Of a stretch of 64,000 bases of DNA, positions 51,201 to 56,010 are shown one piece after another. Position numbers and translations under genes: made by a program. Location of the stretch: assembly GCA_029718625.1 (NCBI GenBank), contig CM056377.1:100335743-100399742 (forward strand), read 5' to 3'. Positions within the stretch are counted from its first letter, which is position 1. The number at the start of each line of letters is the position of its first letter. The notes below the pieces were generated by a model that searched no databases, was not told the DNA's origin, and worked only from the letters and a program-made list of their open reading frames with translations. Origin of the DNA: Synaphobranchus kaupii (Eukaryota; Chordata; Actinopteri; Anguilliformes; Synaphobranchidae).

Positions 51201-52795
51201 CACGAATGAATTGCATTGCAACGGCAACGATGCCACACTCAATTTTTCACATTTACACGAACACATGATCCGAAGAGGGATACATTTAAGACAAGCACAA
51301 AATTCATGTTCATACGGCTGTGTTTATTACTTTTTAATGCACCCATAATGACCTCTGTGGCAAAGCAATAGATCAAGACATCGACGGTACTGTGAGTCTA
51401 CTCAGGGAGCCATTCCTCACCATTAGTCAGCTTTCTTTACCGAGTAGCTGTTATGTTCTGCTACAATAGTTCAGTTCACCTAGAACTTAATTCCAAATTC
51501 ACTGGTTTAACAACATGTCATGAGCAAATGGCAGAATATTATTTCCATAAATCACTTCTACTGTCCTTCACAAAAGGACCACAACAAGGTGAAACCCTGC
51601 TCCTGTGGACCACAGTGTTCCCCACGGCCTTGTTCACATACCGTATGAAACATTTCTGAGGGAGCCGGCAACGACCGAATGCAATTTTTAAAGCAATCTA
51701 CAAAAAAACAGAGCTTGAAATGGAGAAATCTGTCTTGAATGCGGCAAGTTCAATAATTCTGACCCCCAGCTCCTCTGGAGAAATTTGTGTTTGAGACTGG
51801 GAACCTGCTAAGTTCGCCGGTGCACGTTTGATCAGACGCTTGCGGTGAGCGCAGACACAGGCCATTATCGATGAGCGTGGCCAGAATGAAATGAAACATC
51901 ATTGTTCACCAGTAACCAGGCACCAGAAACCGTGGTGGATGCCTGAATAGCTGCTTGCCTCGATGACAGAGCCCCAAAACCACAAGGCGTTCCCTGGAGG
52001 CCTGTCTGTAACATCTCTAGGACTGGTGTGTAGAGTAGGAGTAGGGAACCGGATTAACAAGACTCCAGCTATCCAGCCCCTCCCTGCACACGCATATACA
52101 AAATGAGCGTGTCACTTTGATTATCACTACCAGGAAACGGATTCAATTTCAGCGACATGCAAATTCATGTACTTTTTTTAGACACAGACCTGAATCTGTC
52201 TCTCCCAATGAGGCCTTGCTCACCGCTCTGGAGAAAAAATGCATTTAGATGATTTGTTTTTCTGATGCACATCTTTGCTAGCCACTGTGCCAAAAGTTCC
52301 CTGCTCTGAACTGACTGAGCGAGCTATCTATCCCATAGCATGTCATGGTTTAATAGAAGAGGCAACCACACAGAAATAGGCAGTTCAGGGACTAAGCTAA
52401 TTTCCTAAGAGGAGATTCCACTGTCAGCAGTAACAATGCAATTACCATGAGCATCAAAACACAGGTCCACACACAACATGTACTAACATGCAAACGCACG
52501 TAGGTGTATAAACATGCACAAACAAAAATAATTATACATGTCCAAACAAGCACATAAAAACAAGTACAAACATACTGTACACAGTAACACGCACAAACAC
52601 ACGCAAGAGAACTGAACCTAAATACTGGCCAGCTTGTTATACAGATCAGACGCAGGGTGGTCGGTCACTTACTGCATGTGGAGTCAGCTTCATCTGAACC
52701 GTCAGGGCACTCGGGCTCCCCATCACACCGCCACCGAGCCGGCACACACTGCCCATTCTTACAGGCAAAGTCTGTCGTGGCACAGGTCTTCTTTG
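765..52795 (-). CDS. lrp8: lrp8 (ApoER2) receptor gene, 12 internal exons visible, both ends outside the window
   Basis: This is a type I membrane receptor for Reelin and ApoE-containing lipoproteins, and it signals through Dab1 in neurons. The visible 1833 coding nt (611 codons) are spread over 52 kb and give LA2, LA3, EGF-A, EGF-B, a YWTD beta-propeller, EGF-C, an O-glycosylation stalk and half of a transmembrane helix. LRP8 identity rests on segments such as [25 protein letters not shown] and [13 protein letters not shown], which I recall as LRP8-like; VLDLR differs at these places. All borders are GT-AG and every exon joins the next in frame. Exons 1-2 (signal peptide, LA1) and the cytoplasmic tail exons are not in the window. 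The LDL-A repeats normally between LA3 and EGF-A are not seen and may lie in the N gap. No frameshift or stop occurs in the canonical exons, so the gene looks functional. Confidence 0.95.
834..4104 (-). other. lrp8 intron between the O-glycosylation and TM exons
   Basis: This 3.3-kb intron has GT-AG borders. It contains a pyrimidine-rich acceptor tract (plus strand GACAGACAG/GAGAGA, about 840-875), a short (ATT)n run at about 1608-1630, a GC/CpG-richer stretch at about 2980-3420, and a long (CA)n tract next to the donor, listed separately. The open frames in it have no recognisable protein similarity. Confidence 0.6.
3944..4090. repeat. Long (CA)n/(CG)-mixed dinucleotide tract next to a splice donor
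   Basis: There is a nearly pure (CA)n run at about 3944-4000, followed by interrupted CA/CG dinucleotides to about 4090. On the gene's sense strand it reads (TG)n, starting within about 15 nt of the GTAAGT donor of the O-glycosylation exon and continuing for about 150 nt. Alternating purine-pyrimidine DNA of this kind is prone to Z-form and to length polymorphism. UG-rich RNA is a known binding site for TDP-43 and CELF proteins; any effect here is inference. Confidence 0.9.
4105..4416 (-). CDS. lrp8: lrp8 exon: O-linked glycosylation (Ser/Thr/Pro-rich stalk) domain (312 nt)
   Basis: The acceptor is CTTCCAG| and the donor CATCGCT|GTAAGT, with phase 1 on both sides. The 104-codon exon encodes a mucin-like stalk with roughly 38 Thr plus many Pro and Ser. 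It starts [11 protein letters not shown] and ends ENSNLSHR, the latter including an NLS sequon. Human LRP8 has the same kind of exon at this place (ending with NHSQHYAN and neighbouring residues, from memory). The stalk lifts the ligand-binding head off the membrane and carries O-glycans, and in mammals the exon is alternatively included. A block of 17 Thr codons, interrupted only by Ser-Pro, is built of ACN triplets (about 4290-4350). It looks like a coding trinucleotide repeat that could vary in length. Skipping this exon would keep the frame. Confidence 0.93.
4417..5527 (-). other. lrp8 intron with an internal CpG-rich block
   Basis: This 1.1-kb intron lies between EGF-C and the stalk exon. 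Its middle (about 5105-5330) is strongly GC- and CpG-rich, listed separately, and a G-run lies at about 5482-5496. No extra exon consistent with lrp8 was found. Confidence 0.55.
5105..5330. promoter_or_regulatory. Intronic CpG-rich island (putative)
   Basis: By eye this block is much richer in GC and CpG than its surroundings, with clusters of CCGCC, GGGCGG-like and CGCG words. It sits inside an intron late in the gene. It could be a CpG island with an internal promoter or enhancer role, or simply GC-rich intronic DNA. No TATA box or coding exon was recognised. Confidence 0.35.
5528..5680 (-). CDS. lrp8: lrp8 exon: EGF-C domain after the propeller (153 nt)
   Basis: The acceptor is GTGGACAG| and the donor GTGACAG|GTATGG. 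The translation contains [24 protein letters not shown] and [18 protein letters not shown]. It has the six-cysteine EGF pattern and the conserved LRP8/VLDLR stretch EYLCL.APQI..HSPKYTC. The size of 153 nt and phases 1-1 match LDLR exon 14. In the family this module packs against the YWTD propeller and closes it. The MELGPDM..C ending resembles LRP8 (MWLGPDMKRC in human) more than VLDLR. Confidence 0.95.
5681..6685 (-). other. lrp8 intron
   Basis: This 1.0-kb intron has an AT-rich middle part (about 5990-6400). I see no recognisable element or exon in it. Confidence 0.5.
6686..6827 (-). CDS. lrp8: lrp8 exon: last YWTD propeller exon (142 nt)
   Basis: The acceptor is GTCCACAG| and the donor CCCAAAG|GTCAGG. 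It enters in phase 0 and leaves in phase 1. The translation runs [47 protein letters not shown]. It carries a canonical YWTD motif and the LNNP.D.V.FHEL.QP signature that ends the LRP8 propeller. Length 142 nt equals LDLR exon 13. The propeller mediates acid-dependent release of ligand in LDLR-family receptors. Confidence 0.96.
6828..8862 (-). other. lrp8 intron
   Basis: This 2.0-kb intron contains an L2-type LINE 3' tail at about 7419-7490 (listed separately). The region 8300-8780 is GC-richer and open on both strands, but shows no domain signature or conserved motif. Confidence 0.5.
7419..7490 (+). mobile_element. L2-type LINE 3' end fragment
   Basis: The stretch AAAGCATCTTTGTGACAGTG, a short spacer and then ATACATATAAAATTGAATTG has the form of fish L2 LINE 3' tails, which typically end in ...TATACAAATAAAATTGAATTG. 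Only the terminal non-coding part is recognised. Its upstream limit cannot be set by eye. Confidence 0.5.
8863..9002 (-). CDS. lrp8: lrp8 exon: YWTD propeller (YWVD blade, 140 nt)
   Basis: The acceptor is GTCGCAG| and the donor TTCGAG|GTAAAG. It enters with 2 nt completing an Asp codon and leaves in phase 0. The translation is [20 protein letters not shown], then [10 protein letters not shown], then [16 protein letters not shown]. The [13 protein letters not shown].....RK.L core and HPFG..VFE end are family signatures; HPFG favours LRP8 over VLDLR (HPLA, from memory). Length 140 nt equals LDLR exon 12. Confidence 0.96.
9003..9396 (-). other. lrp8 intron (394 nt)
   Basis: A short intron with GT-AG borders. 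No repeats or other signals are apparent. Confidence 0.6.
9397..9515 (-). CDS. lrp8: lrp8 exon: YWTD propeller (YWSD blade, 119 nt)
   Basis: The acceptor is GTCTTTAG| and the donor ACTCTGG|GTGAGG. The translation is [20 protein letters not shown], then [19 protein letters not shown]. It contains YWSDWG, the [11 protein letters not shown] stretch and the WPNGITLD motif shared by LDLR, VLDLR and LRP8. In LDLR the matching NGI region lies on the propeller surface and is a familial-hypercholesterolaemia hotspot. Length 119 nt equals LDLR exon 11. Confidence 0.97.
9516..10473 (-). other. lrp8 intron, with poly-C run
   Basis: This 958-nt intron is AT-rich through about 9650-9960. It has an uninterrupted run of about 22 C at 10417-10438, near the donor of the upstream exon (a G-run in the transcript). 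No exon or mobile element was recognised. Confidence 0.55.
10474..10701 (-). CDS. lrp8: lrp8 exon: YWTD propeller (228 nt, two blades)
   Basis: The acceptor is TTTTTTCCCCAG| and the donor AAGCAAGG|GTGAGA. The translation includes [60 protein letters not shown] and [12 protein letters not shown]. The DWVHK.LYWTDSG.KTISVAT stretch is typical of LRP8 ([21 protein letters not shown] in human, from memory). Length 228 nt equals LDLR exon 10. The exon enters and leaves in phase 2, so skipping it would remove 76 residues without a frameshift. A (TG)13 tract and a T6 run precede its acceptor (see findings). Confidence 0.97.
10726..10752 (-). repeat. (TG)13 tract 22 nt upstream of the 228-nt exon acceptor
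   Basis: On the plus strand this is (AC)13 plus one base. In the transcript it is (UG)13, then a short spacer, six U, CCCC and the AG acceptor at 10703-10702. This resembles the (TG)m(T)n tract before CFTR exon 9, where TDP-43 binding promotes exon skipping. The resemblance is seen in the sequence; the function is inferred. Confidence 0.9.
10841..11238 (+). mobile_element. tRNA-derived SINE with intact target-site duplications
   Basis: The element is flanked by a 9-bp direct repeat ATATGGAAT at 10832-10840 and 11239-11247, the mark of LINE-mediated insertion. Its head folds like a tRNA: a pol III A-box-like word TAGTACAGCGG (10851-10861), a GCCGA/TCGGT anticodon-type stem with 7-nt loop CTTTCAG (tRNA-Glu-like TTC anticodon), and a B-box-like GGTTCGCGCC (10908-10917). 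A GC-rich body of about 200 bp follows, then an A/G-rich tail of GGGGAAAAA units. It is antisense to lrp8. The family name is not known to me. Confidence 0.8.
13544..13687 (-). repeat. Four tandem 36-bp copies of an exon end plus its splice donor
   Basis: Each unit joins the last 23 nt of the first YWTD exon (encoding LYHRKIY plus two bases) to the first 13 nt of the following intron (GTACTTACTGACC). Four units give exon-type ends at 13665, 13629, 13593 and 13557, exactly 36 nt apart and each followed by GTACTT. The copies are nearly identical, and the unit is a multiple of 3 with no stop. Use of the downstream donors would therefore add 12, 24 or 36 residues ([12 protein letters not shown] per unit). 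The copies look recent, or could be an assembly or strain-specific expansion. Confidence 0.95.
13665..13836 (-). CDS. lrp8: lrp8 exon: first YWTD propeller exon (172 nt with the canonical donor)
   Basis: The acceptor is CTTCTAACAG| and the canonical donor ATCTACAG|GTACTT at 13664-13663. The translation is [20 protein letters not shown], then [20 protein letters not shown], then [16 protein letters not shown]. Human LRP8 reads closely alike (KSPSLIFTNRHEVRRIDL, YWCDLSYRKIY), while VLDLR has FTNRRDIRKI and FWADL. The 172-nt length equals LDLR exon 9, which identifies the rightmost of the four donors as the ancestral one. The last two bases AG join C of the next exon to give Ser (KIYSAY), matching LRP8. 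Three downstream repeat donors would lengthen the exon to 208, 244 or 280 nt in frame. Confidence 0.96.
15553..16306 (+). mobile_element. 5'-truncated LINE (L2/CR1 group) with the C-terminal end of the ORF2 protein
   Basis: The plus frame 15553-16030 encodes [20 protein letters not shown], then [56 protein letters not shown] and a KTHFF-type ending before a stop at 16028-16030. This is the usual C-terminal region of fish non-LTR retrotransposon ORF2 proteins ([12 protein letters not shown]..., [11 protein letters not shown]). The 3' UTR ends CGCTTTGGATAAAAGCGTCT GCCAAATG and a (TGTAA)n tail at 16281-16306, a very common fish LINE/SINE tail. The upstream reverse transcriptase core is missing, so this is a dead 5'-truncated copy. 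The frame is intact, so the insertion may be fairly young. Confidence 0.85.
16898..16952. repeat. (AC)n microsatellite, interrupted
   Basis: CA dinucleotides interrupted by regular TAAAC and AAAC units give a short higher-order pattern. No function is inferred. Confidence 0.85.
17260..17945. mobile_element. Non-autonomous Tc1/mariner-type element with TA target duplication
   Basis: The ends are inverted copies of CAGTGGCACCTGAAAGTATT at 17262 and its complement ending at 17943, both flanked by TA, the target site of Tc1/mariner elements. The element is about 680 bp with no transposase frame. It also has an internal inverted repeat: about 17756-17799 (CAGATATGGAGTAGATGTGG) pairs with about 17870-17914 (CCACATCTACTCCATATCTG), so it could fold into a hairpin. 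It sits next to an (AT)n run. Confidence 0.8.
18390..19048 (+). repeat. Left arm of the long inverted repeat
   Basis: This arm reads GGCTACGGTTACACTAGTCA at its start. It matches the reverse complement of the right arm to about GGTTGGAAAATAGTATG and CGCGGAC near 19045. Its translation (18448-18744, minus) has no recognisable domain. The arms differ by scattered substitutions and small indels, so they are not a recent duplication or an assembly mirror. Confidence 0.8.
20532..20752 (+). pseudogene. First recognisable exon of a P2X7 C-terminal-domain-like gene in the composite element
   Basis: The plus frame reads [20 protein letters not shown] and then [16 protein letters not shown]. It stays open to the donor GAATG|GTAAAG at 20752. 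An acidic leader followed by IQPY.F.P and then a Trp-Cys-rich module is the layout of fish proteins annotated as P2X purinoceptor 7-like, which carry only the cytosolic C-terminal domain and no channel. The nearest ATG (20533) is out of frame by one base, and an in-frame stop lies at 20484. The piece is therefore either an internal exon or a decayed first exon. A frame shadow on the minus strand is Ser-rich and not real. Confidence 0.6.
21530..21596 (+). pseudogene. Second P2X7 C-terminal-like exon (Cys-rich zinc-binding module)
   Basis: After CCCAACAG| the exon completes the split Trp codon of the previous exon. It reads [17 protein letters not shown], then HEITE, before GAG|GTAACA. Human P2X7 has the related pattern WCQCGSC...ELCC in its cytoplasmic ballast domain (from memory), where clustered Cys bind zinc. 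Exact phase agreement between two pieces 777 bp apart supports a real spliced origin. The remainder of the domain (ACIT..., VLQ.. in P2X7) was not found downstream, so this copy looks incomplete. Confidence 0.65.
23872..24527 (-). repeat. Right arm of the long inverted repeat
   Basis: This is the reverse complement of the left arm with moderate divergence. The shared outermost sequence ends CTAGTGTAACCGTAGCC. Just inside it (about 23690-23870) lies GTGTCTGAATCAGAGCTCTA, which resembles the arm's own CCGTGTCCGAATCAGCACTC. That hints at nested or duplicated termini. Confidence 0.8.
25900..26050 (+). repeat. Diverged copy of sequence found inside the composite element
   Basis: TTTTTGGGACCGAAAAAA at 25904 matches the element interior at about 20187. 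It is followed by parallel words (CCAGG, GTTAGG) and by CCATAAACTGTACATAAA, a degraded form of CATAGACTGTATAAA seen at 19159 and 22826. It looks like an older fragment of the same repeat family, without inverted arms. Confidence 0.45.
28201..28326 (-). CDS. lrp8: lrp8 exon: EGF-B, calcium-binding EGF domain (126 nt)
   Basis: The acceptor is CCTCTGCAG| and the donor GCAGTGG|GTAAGG. The translation is [20 protein letters not shown], then [20 protein letters not shown], then AVG. DIDEC is the calcium-binding N-terminus and [10 protein letters not shown] fits the Asp/Asn hydroxylation consensus C.[DN]....[FY].[14 protein letters not shown] with YEMD matches LRP8 best. Length 126 nt and phases 1-1 equal LDLR exon 8. 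The preceding intron is only 170 nt. Confidence 0.97.
28497..28616 (-). CDS. lrp8: lrp8 exon: EGF-A domain (120 nt)
   Basis: The acceptor is CCCAG| right beside the N gap and the donor is TGCGGAG|GTAATT. The translation is [20 protein letters not shown], then [20 protein letters not shown]. It has the six EGF cysteines, LNEC...NGGCSHIC typical of the family, and [10 protein letters not shown] fitting the Asp hydroxylation consensus. Length 120 nt equals LDLR exon 7. Only 5 determined bases lie upstream (28617-28621), so the polypyrimidine tract is hidden in the gap. Confidence 0.95.
28622..29121. other. Assembly gap (500 N)
   Basis: There are exactly 500 N, a round number often used for gaps of unknown size. 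The gap starts 5 bases before the EGF-A exon on the gene's 5' side. The LDL-A exons expected between LA3 and EGF-A in LRP8 may be here, and GC-rich LDL-A exons are plausible dropouts. Open frames running through the Ns are meaningless. Confidence 0.99.
29775..29805. repeat. (GT)15 microsatellite
   Basis: A pure GT dinucleotide run on the plus strand. No function is inferred. Confidence 0.9.
31783..33690. mobile_element. Probable non-autonomous DNA transposon with GGCGCAAAG-type ends
   Basis: The left part reads GGGGCCTATCTTACACCCGG followed by CGCAAAGCGGCGCTAA and related GCGC-rich words. The right part has ATTGCGTCGTGCTTAGTGCC, AAAATAGCAAAAGTGGAC and ACACGCCCTTAATGGAC. From memory, vertebrate Harbinger/hAT-type elements carry this vocabulary at opposite ends. 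The interior has no transposase. The end points and superfamily are uncertain. Confidence 0.45.
34894..34919. repeat. Poly-G run
   Basis: G6-A-G19 on the plus strand. It is a potential G-quadruplex on this strand and prone to sequencing and length error. Confidence 0.85.
35058..35250 (-). mobile_element. Common fish interspersed repeat (LINE-type 3' portion)
   Basis: An (ATA)n run is followed by GGCATTTATATAGCGCCTTT, CTCAAAGCGCTTTACA, CACCACCACCAATGTGTAGC and CACCTGGGTGATGCAACAGC. I recall this as a frequent interspersed repeat in teleost genomes. The trinucleotide tail at the left end implies minus orientation. The family name is not asserted. Confidence 0.6.
36140..36673 (-). mobile_element. 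Degenerate Tc1-like transposon remnant
   Basis: The ends are inverted repeats TACACTGCCTGGCCAAAAAA and its complement, with TA flanks. On the minus strand, frames read [20 protein letters not shown], the usual Tc1 transposase central motif, and farther on a frame-broken [18 protein letters not shown] region. At about 530 bp, much shorter than a 1.3-1.6-kb intact Tc1, it is an internally deleted and frameshifted copy. Confidence 0.85.
38335..38463 (-). CDS. lrp8: lrp8 exon: LDL receptor class A repeat 3 (129 nt)
   Basis: The acceptor is TGCTCCAG| and the donor GCCGCGG|GTAGGT, with phases 1-1. The translation is [20 protein letters not shown], then [20 protein letters not shown], then AA. It has six cysteines and the acidic C...D.C..G.DE.AC calcium cage. 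CP.EK..CG....KCV..SWRCDGE.DCE.G matches human LRP8 LA3. LDL-A repeats bind Reelin and ApoE through the W plus acidic-cage surface. Preservation of W, the D residues and E in the cage suggests a functional module. Confidence 0.93.
39575..39670 (+). mobile_element. L2-type LINE 3' tail
   Basis: The stretch TTGAAAGCACTTTGAGTTGC, then TGTGCTATACAAATAAACTT and GACTTGACTTGACT is the typical fish L2/CR1 3' end with a short (TTGAC)n tail. No coding part is recognised upstream. Confidence 0.65.
40987..41013. repeat. (AC)n microsatellite
   Basis: About 13 CA units, otherwise unremarkable. Confidence 0.9.
41690..42228 (+). mobile_element. Decayed L2-like LINE fragment ending in (ATT)n
   Basis: Broken plus frames read [14 protein letters not shown], then RTIAKIK and a region resembling VSSRLDYCN that is full of stops. 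This follows the order of the L2 ORF2 C-terminal part (NLGVIFDPNLSFE..., ...NIAKIRPFL...). The 3' end GCTTTGAACACACTGTATAA then AGTTAATGAATTTATTATT and an (ATT)n run (about 42190-42228) is an L2 tail. It is clearly older than the copy at 15553. Confidence 0.7.
44395..44660. repeat. Compact TATA-bearing island, possible solo regulatory repeat
   Basis: This block contrasts with its AT-rich flanks. It has CCGTCAGGGTCGACGG (imperfect palindrome), GTGACGACGTCACTTCC (CRE-like), CTCTATAAATAGAGGG (TATA-like palindrome) and GAACCGTGGTTACGGTCGAG. It could be a solo LTR or the promoter part of a repeat; ACCC/GGGT words flank a possible TG-starting unit on the minus strand. It could also be a regulatory element. 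There is no coding content, and its class is unresolved. Confidence 0.35.
48202..48582. mobile_element. piggyBac-like MITE with TTAA target duplication
   Basis: Inverted ends CCCTTGTGTGGTGTTC and GAACACCACACAAGGG are each flanked by TTAA (48198-48201 and 48583-48586), the target site of piggyBac elements. The element is 381 bp with no transposase. Just inside the ends are a further complementary pair, CAGGTCTGTTGGACCC and GGGTCCACCAGACCC. Perfect 16-bp ends and an intact TTAA suggest a relatively recent insertion. Confidence 0.88.
52673..52795 (-). CDS. lrp8: lrp8 exon: LDL receptor class A repeat 2 (123 nt)
   Basis: The acceptor is CTGAGCAG| after a very long CT-rich tract and the donor ACATGCA|GTAAGT, with phases 1-1. 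The translation is [20 protein letters not shown], then [20 protein letters not shown]. It has six cysteines, the W and the DGSDE calcium cage. Position and ending match LA2 of LRP8 (KKTCADSDFTC...DGSDE). Length 123 nt equals LDLR exon 3. LA1 should be the next exon to the right and was not found before 64000. Confidence 0.94.
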
Positions 52796-55700
52796 CTGCT
52801 CAGAGAGAGAGAAAGAGAGAGAGATGACAGAGAGAAGAAAAGGCAGAGAGAGGGAGAACGAGAGAGGGGGACTGAGTTGATGGCGTTACAGAACTTGGTC
52901 CCAGTCTGTGAATCATCAGTAGCCTTAGTGATTAGTTGCAGTCAACGCTGTTGTGGTTCATAGAAAGAGGGGCTCTGCATTAGCCAGGTGGCTGTTGCCA
53001 GTTAGTCATCATGTGACTTTGGTCATACAGTACAGTGTTTGGAAATATCAAGGTTTAAATTAACCTGCTTAATGGAGGCGACTAGTTTCATATCCTCCTG
53101 AGCCCAGTATAAAAATTTTTTGACATCATACAAGTATCTTGAATGACAAAAACGGTCAAAATGAAATTTCATTTATTTTATTTATTTTAATTTTATTGAC
53201 TGGCCCTTGTAGTGTAGGTTTCAGCATAGTAGAATATATGATTCTTGAGATTAAGACCAAAGGTACTGGGGACAACAATTAATTGCTGGCTCTTATATGA
53301 TGCAGGGTCAGGGAATCAGTATATATCACCCCATAACAAGAAACTTAACTCTTCACCCCATTTGGTACTCAACTTCACGCCTTTCAAATGCATTTCTAAA
53401 CATCTGTAAAAAGCTTTGTCCAATATTCTGTTAAGTGTAAGTTATCTCACTGTCTCTAAGGCCCTTTTGTCACTACGATGAGAATGTCACTACCCAGAAA
53501 AAAGCTCTGTCTCCCTTGACACAGAATAAAGCAAATCCTCGAAACCGTAGCATCTCAAATTCTTGATCCAATAAGCAAACAGGAGCTGACAAATGCTAAA
53601 ACCTTTTCTCACGTTAAGTCTAATTTGTGTACCGATCTGTCCTGCGGTCGGAAACAAGGTTACCAGAAAGCAATTTAGAATCACGGTCGCTGAAAATAAG
53701 CTTTACCACAAAAAAAAAATCAAGTTAACATGTTTTTTATGTGGTTTACCTTGGGATGCTTTCAAGGCTTAAGGAACAGGGGTAAAATAATGGCTCTTCA
53801 AGGAGCCATTAGTGCCCTATCCATGAAAAAGGAGGAGTTATAAACACTGACAGGCTCTCAAATCACCTACAGAATGTGTCTGTGTGGGTCAGGTACTACC
53901 GGGCCAGTGGAGCCAAGCCGTCAGACAGCAATTAACTTTTTAGCTTCTTATCTGAACCCCCAACCCAACATCACCACCTCACTTTTACAGTCTGCCCTGT
54001 ACCTGCTAGTGCCTGTGAGGTAACTGTCTGCATGCAAGAACAATCCGGAAAAGGCAGTAACATGGCCCAGACCTCAGCTAAATGCCATAGTGGATATTGC
54101 TTTAATAAAAAGTCATCCGCAGAGGTTGAATGTATGAAATGCAAGTCGGATTTACTTTTATAATATGGTCCCAAAACAGGCCGTTCCCAGGGCAGATGTA
54201 GTCTACTGGCGTGTTTTTTGTTGTTGTAACTTAACGACTAAAAAGCTAGGATATTAAAGTGCATAAAACACCACAAATAATCCCAGTGGGACTAAACAAT
54301 TACAAGCCTACATTACAGCAGTTTATTGTCCGCTGGTTGGCTCTTCCCATTGTTAACACAATATTTATGCGATTCTGCATCATTCACTCAAACTCACACA
54401 TAATAATGCATTAGGCAAGAACGCGAGAAAAAGAGGCGCGATTTATTAATTGGGGTGTTAGATCGCGAAAAAAAAAACGGTAAAGGGCTGAAGTAAAAAC
54501 AAAAAACACTGCTGGAGATTAAAGGAGGAGGTGTCAACCGAGGTTCCCGATAACAGAACCGCTTCTCCGGTGAGACCGGGCTAATCCAAGACTGCGCCCC
54601 TGATCATGTTATTGGGATTGCATCTAGCACCCCAACATCCTCTGGGCCAAACAGCCAGATAATAAGACCCAGCCCTAAAGCGGAGTACTTGCCTGCTGAA
54701 GACCAGGCCTGTTTGCTCTCGCCTCCGCCTAATAACCCACGGCGCCTCTGCGCACTCTCCGTCTCAAGGACAAAGAGCGGACAAAGGGTGCGCGGGCAAA
54801 ATGGGTTACCCGCTTTCCAAGAGCAAGTTTTAATATTGTAACGTATGATAACACGTTTTTAATTATCTGCAGGAAAGCTTTGCTGGAAGGCGTGCCGAAT
54901 GTTGTTGATTTGTGTACGTTTAAAGTCTCCAGAGGCTCCGCTGGCGTTCTCATTTTGCGGGGCTTCGCAAAACCGAAGGCAGCGATGAGCTCACTCATTT
55001 CCCTGCTCCGTGCTCGATGCCAGATGAATCCGGACCGTTCCCTTCGGCCCCCTGAAGGACGTGGAGATAATGACTTATGCATTAGCTTCTTTTATACAAC
55101 GCAGTGCGCACACAGGCGGTCTGAGATACTCCGCTAGGCAAAGAGAACGGCCACATTCCCGCACGGGCCAAGGAAGCTCAGAGAAACATCTCCGATCTCC
55201 TTGGAGGCATACAGTAACCCAGTACTGGCTTGACTGGTGCACATGGGACATGTTGTTTTTTTTAATCATTCTAGCAGCGAGACAAATTAATTGGCAAAGG
55301 TCCATCTGTGGTTCACCTGAGTGCGAATAACAGTCTGAGCTAAGAGGCGCCGACATTTTCCAGATTACATGGTCTGAGGGTCACGGTGATTACCGATAGG
55401 CTTTTTCTGACCTGTCATGTCGACGGAATGCATGGTGTTCGTTTGAGATGCTCAATGTTGTGCGGCAACGACTGAATTACGGCGGGAATGTGAGGAAGGA
55501 AGAATGAACGGGTGAAGGTCAAAGTTCAATTTCCTCACTCCATTTCCTCCAGGAGGCCTGACTGAAAGGATCAAACATACTGCCAGTGAAGAACAGTAGA
55601 CAGTATCTACTGCAGGTGAGTGGCTAACCCCAGGGACTAACCCCTACTTATTGCAGTGATGTTTCGTAAGTCACAGTCACCTTGTCGAACACGTATCAGG

Positions 55701-55829
55701 GACTGGGAAAAAGGCTGTAATTATGGGCAGAGTGCGCACCGCTACGTTTACCGCTTGTTTATATTTAAATCATCTTCATAATTAAAAAGGTGCGTTTCGA
55801 CGCCTTTTGTAGATGGGGGAATACAAGCA

Positions 55830-56010
55830 ATATAGCGATGCGCGCTCGCCCCGCGTTTGTTTCTTTGCCGCCCTGCTCGGAGGAGGAGCTGGCGCACGCG
55901 TGCACAGACTGCGACGCACGTCTCCCTCCGGCCCGCGCGCCGCTGCCGCGCGCCTCTGGAGGGCTGCAGCTGCAGGTGAGGCCGGTGGGAGTGATCAGAG
56001 CCAGGGAACA
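55830..56010. promoter_or_regulatory. GC/CpG-rich block (putative CpG island)
   Basis: This block is dense in CGCG and GCGC words (GCGCGCTCGCCCCGCG, GGCCCGCGCGCCGCTGCC). It is followed by purine-rich G tracts near 56110-56160. It could mark an internal promoter of lrp8 or an unannotated transcript. Open frames across it have no domain signature. Confidence 0.35.

Larger units (their letters stand above)
38464..52672 (-). other. 14.2-kb lrp8 intron
   Basis: The intron between LA2 and LA3 contains a LINE 3' tail (39575-39670), an (AC)n run (40987-41013), a decayed L2 fragment (41690-42228), a TATA-bearing GC-richer island (44395-44660) and a piggyBac-like MITE (48202-48582). The rest (42.3-44.3, 44.7-48.2 and 48.6-52.6 kb) shows no gene or repeat I can support. 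No LDL-A exon was found in it. Confidence 0.6.
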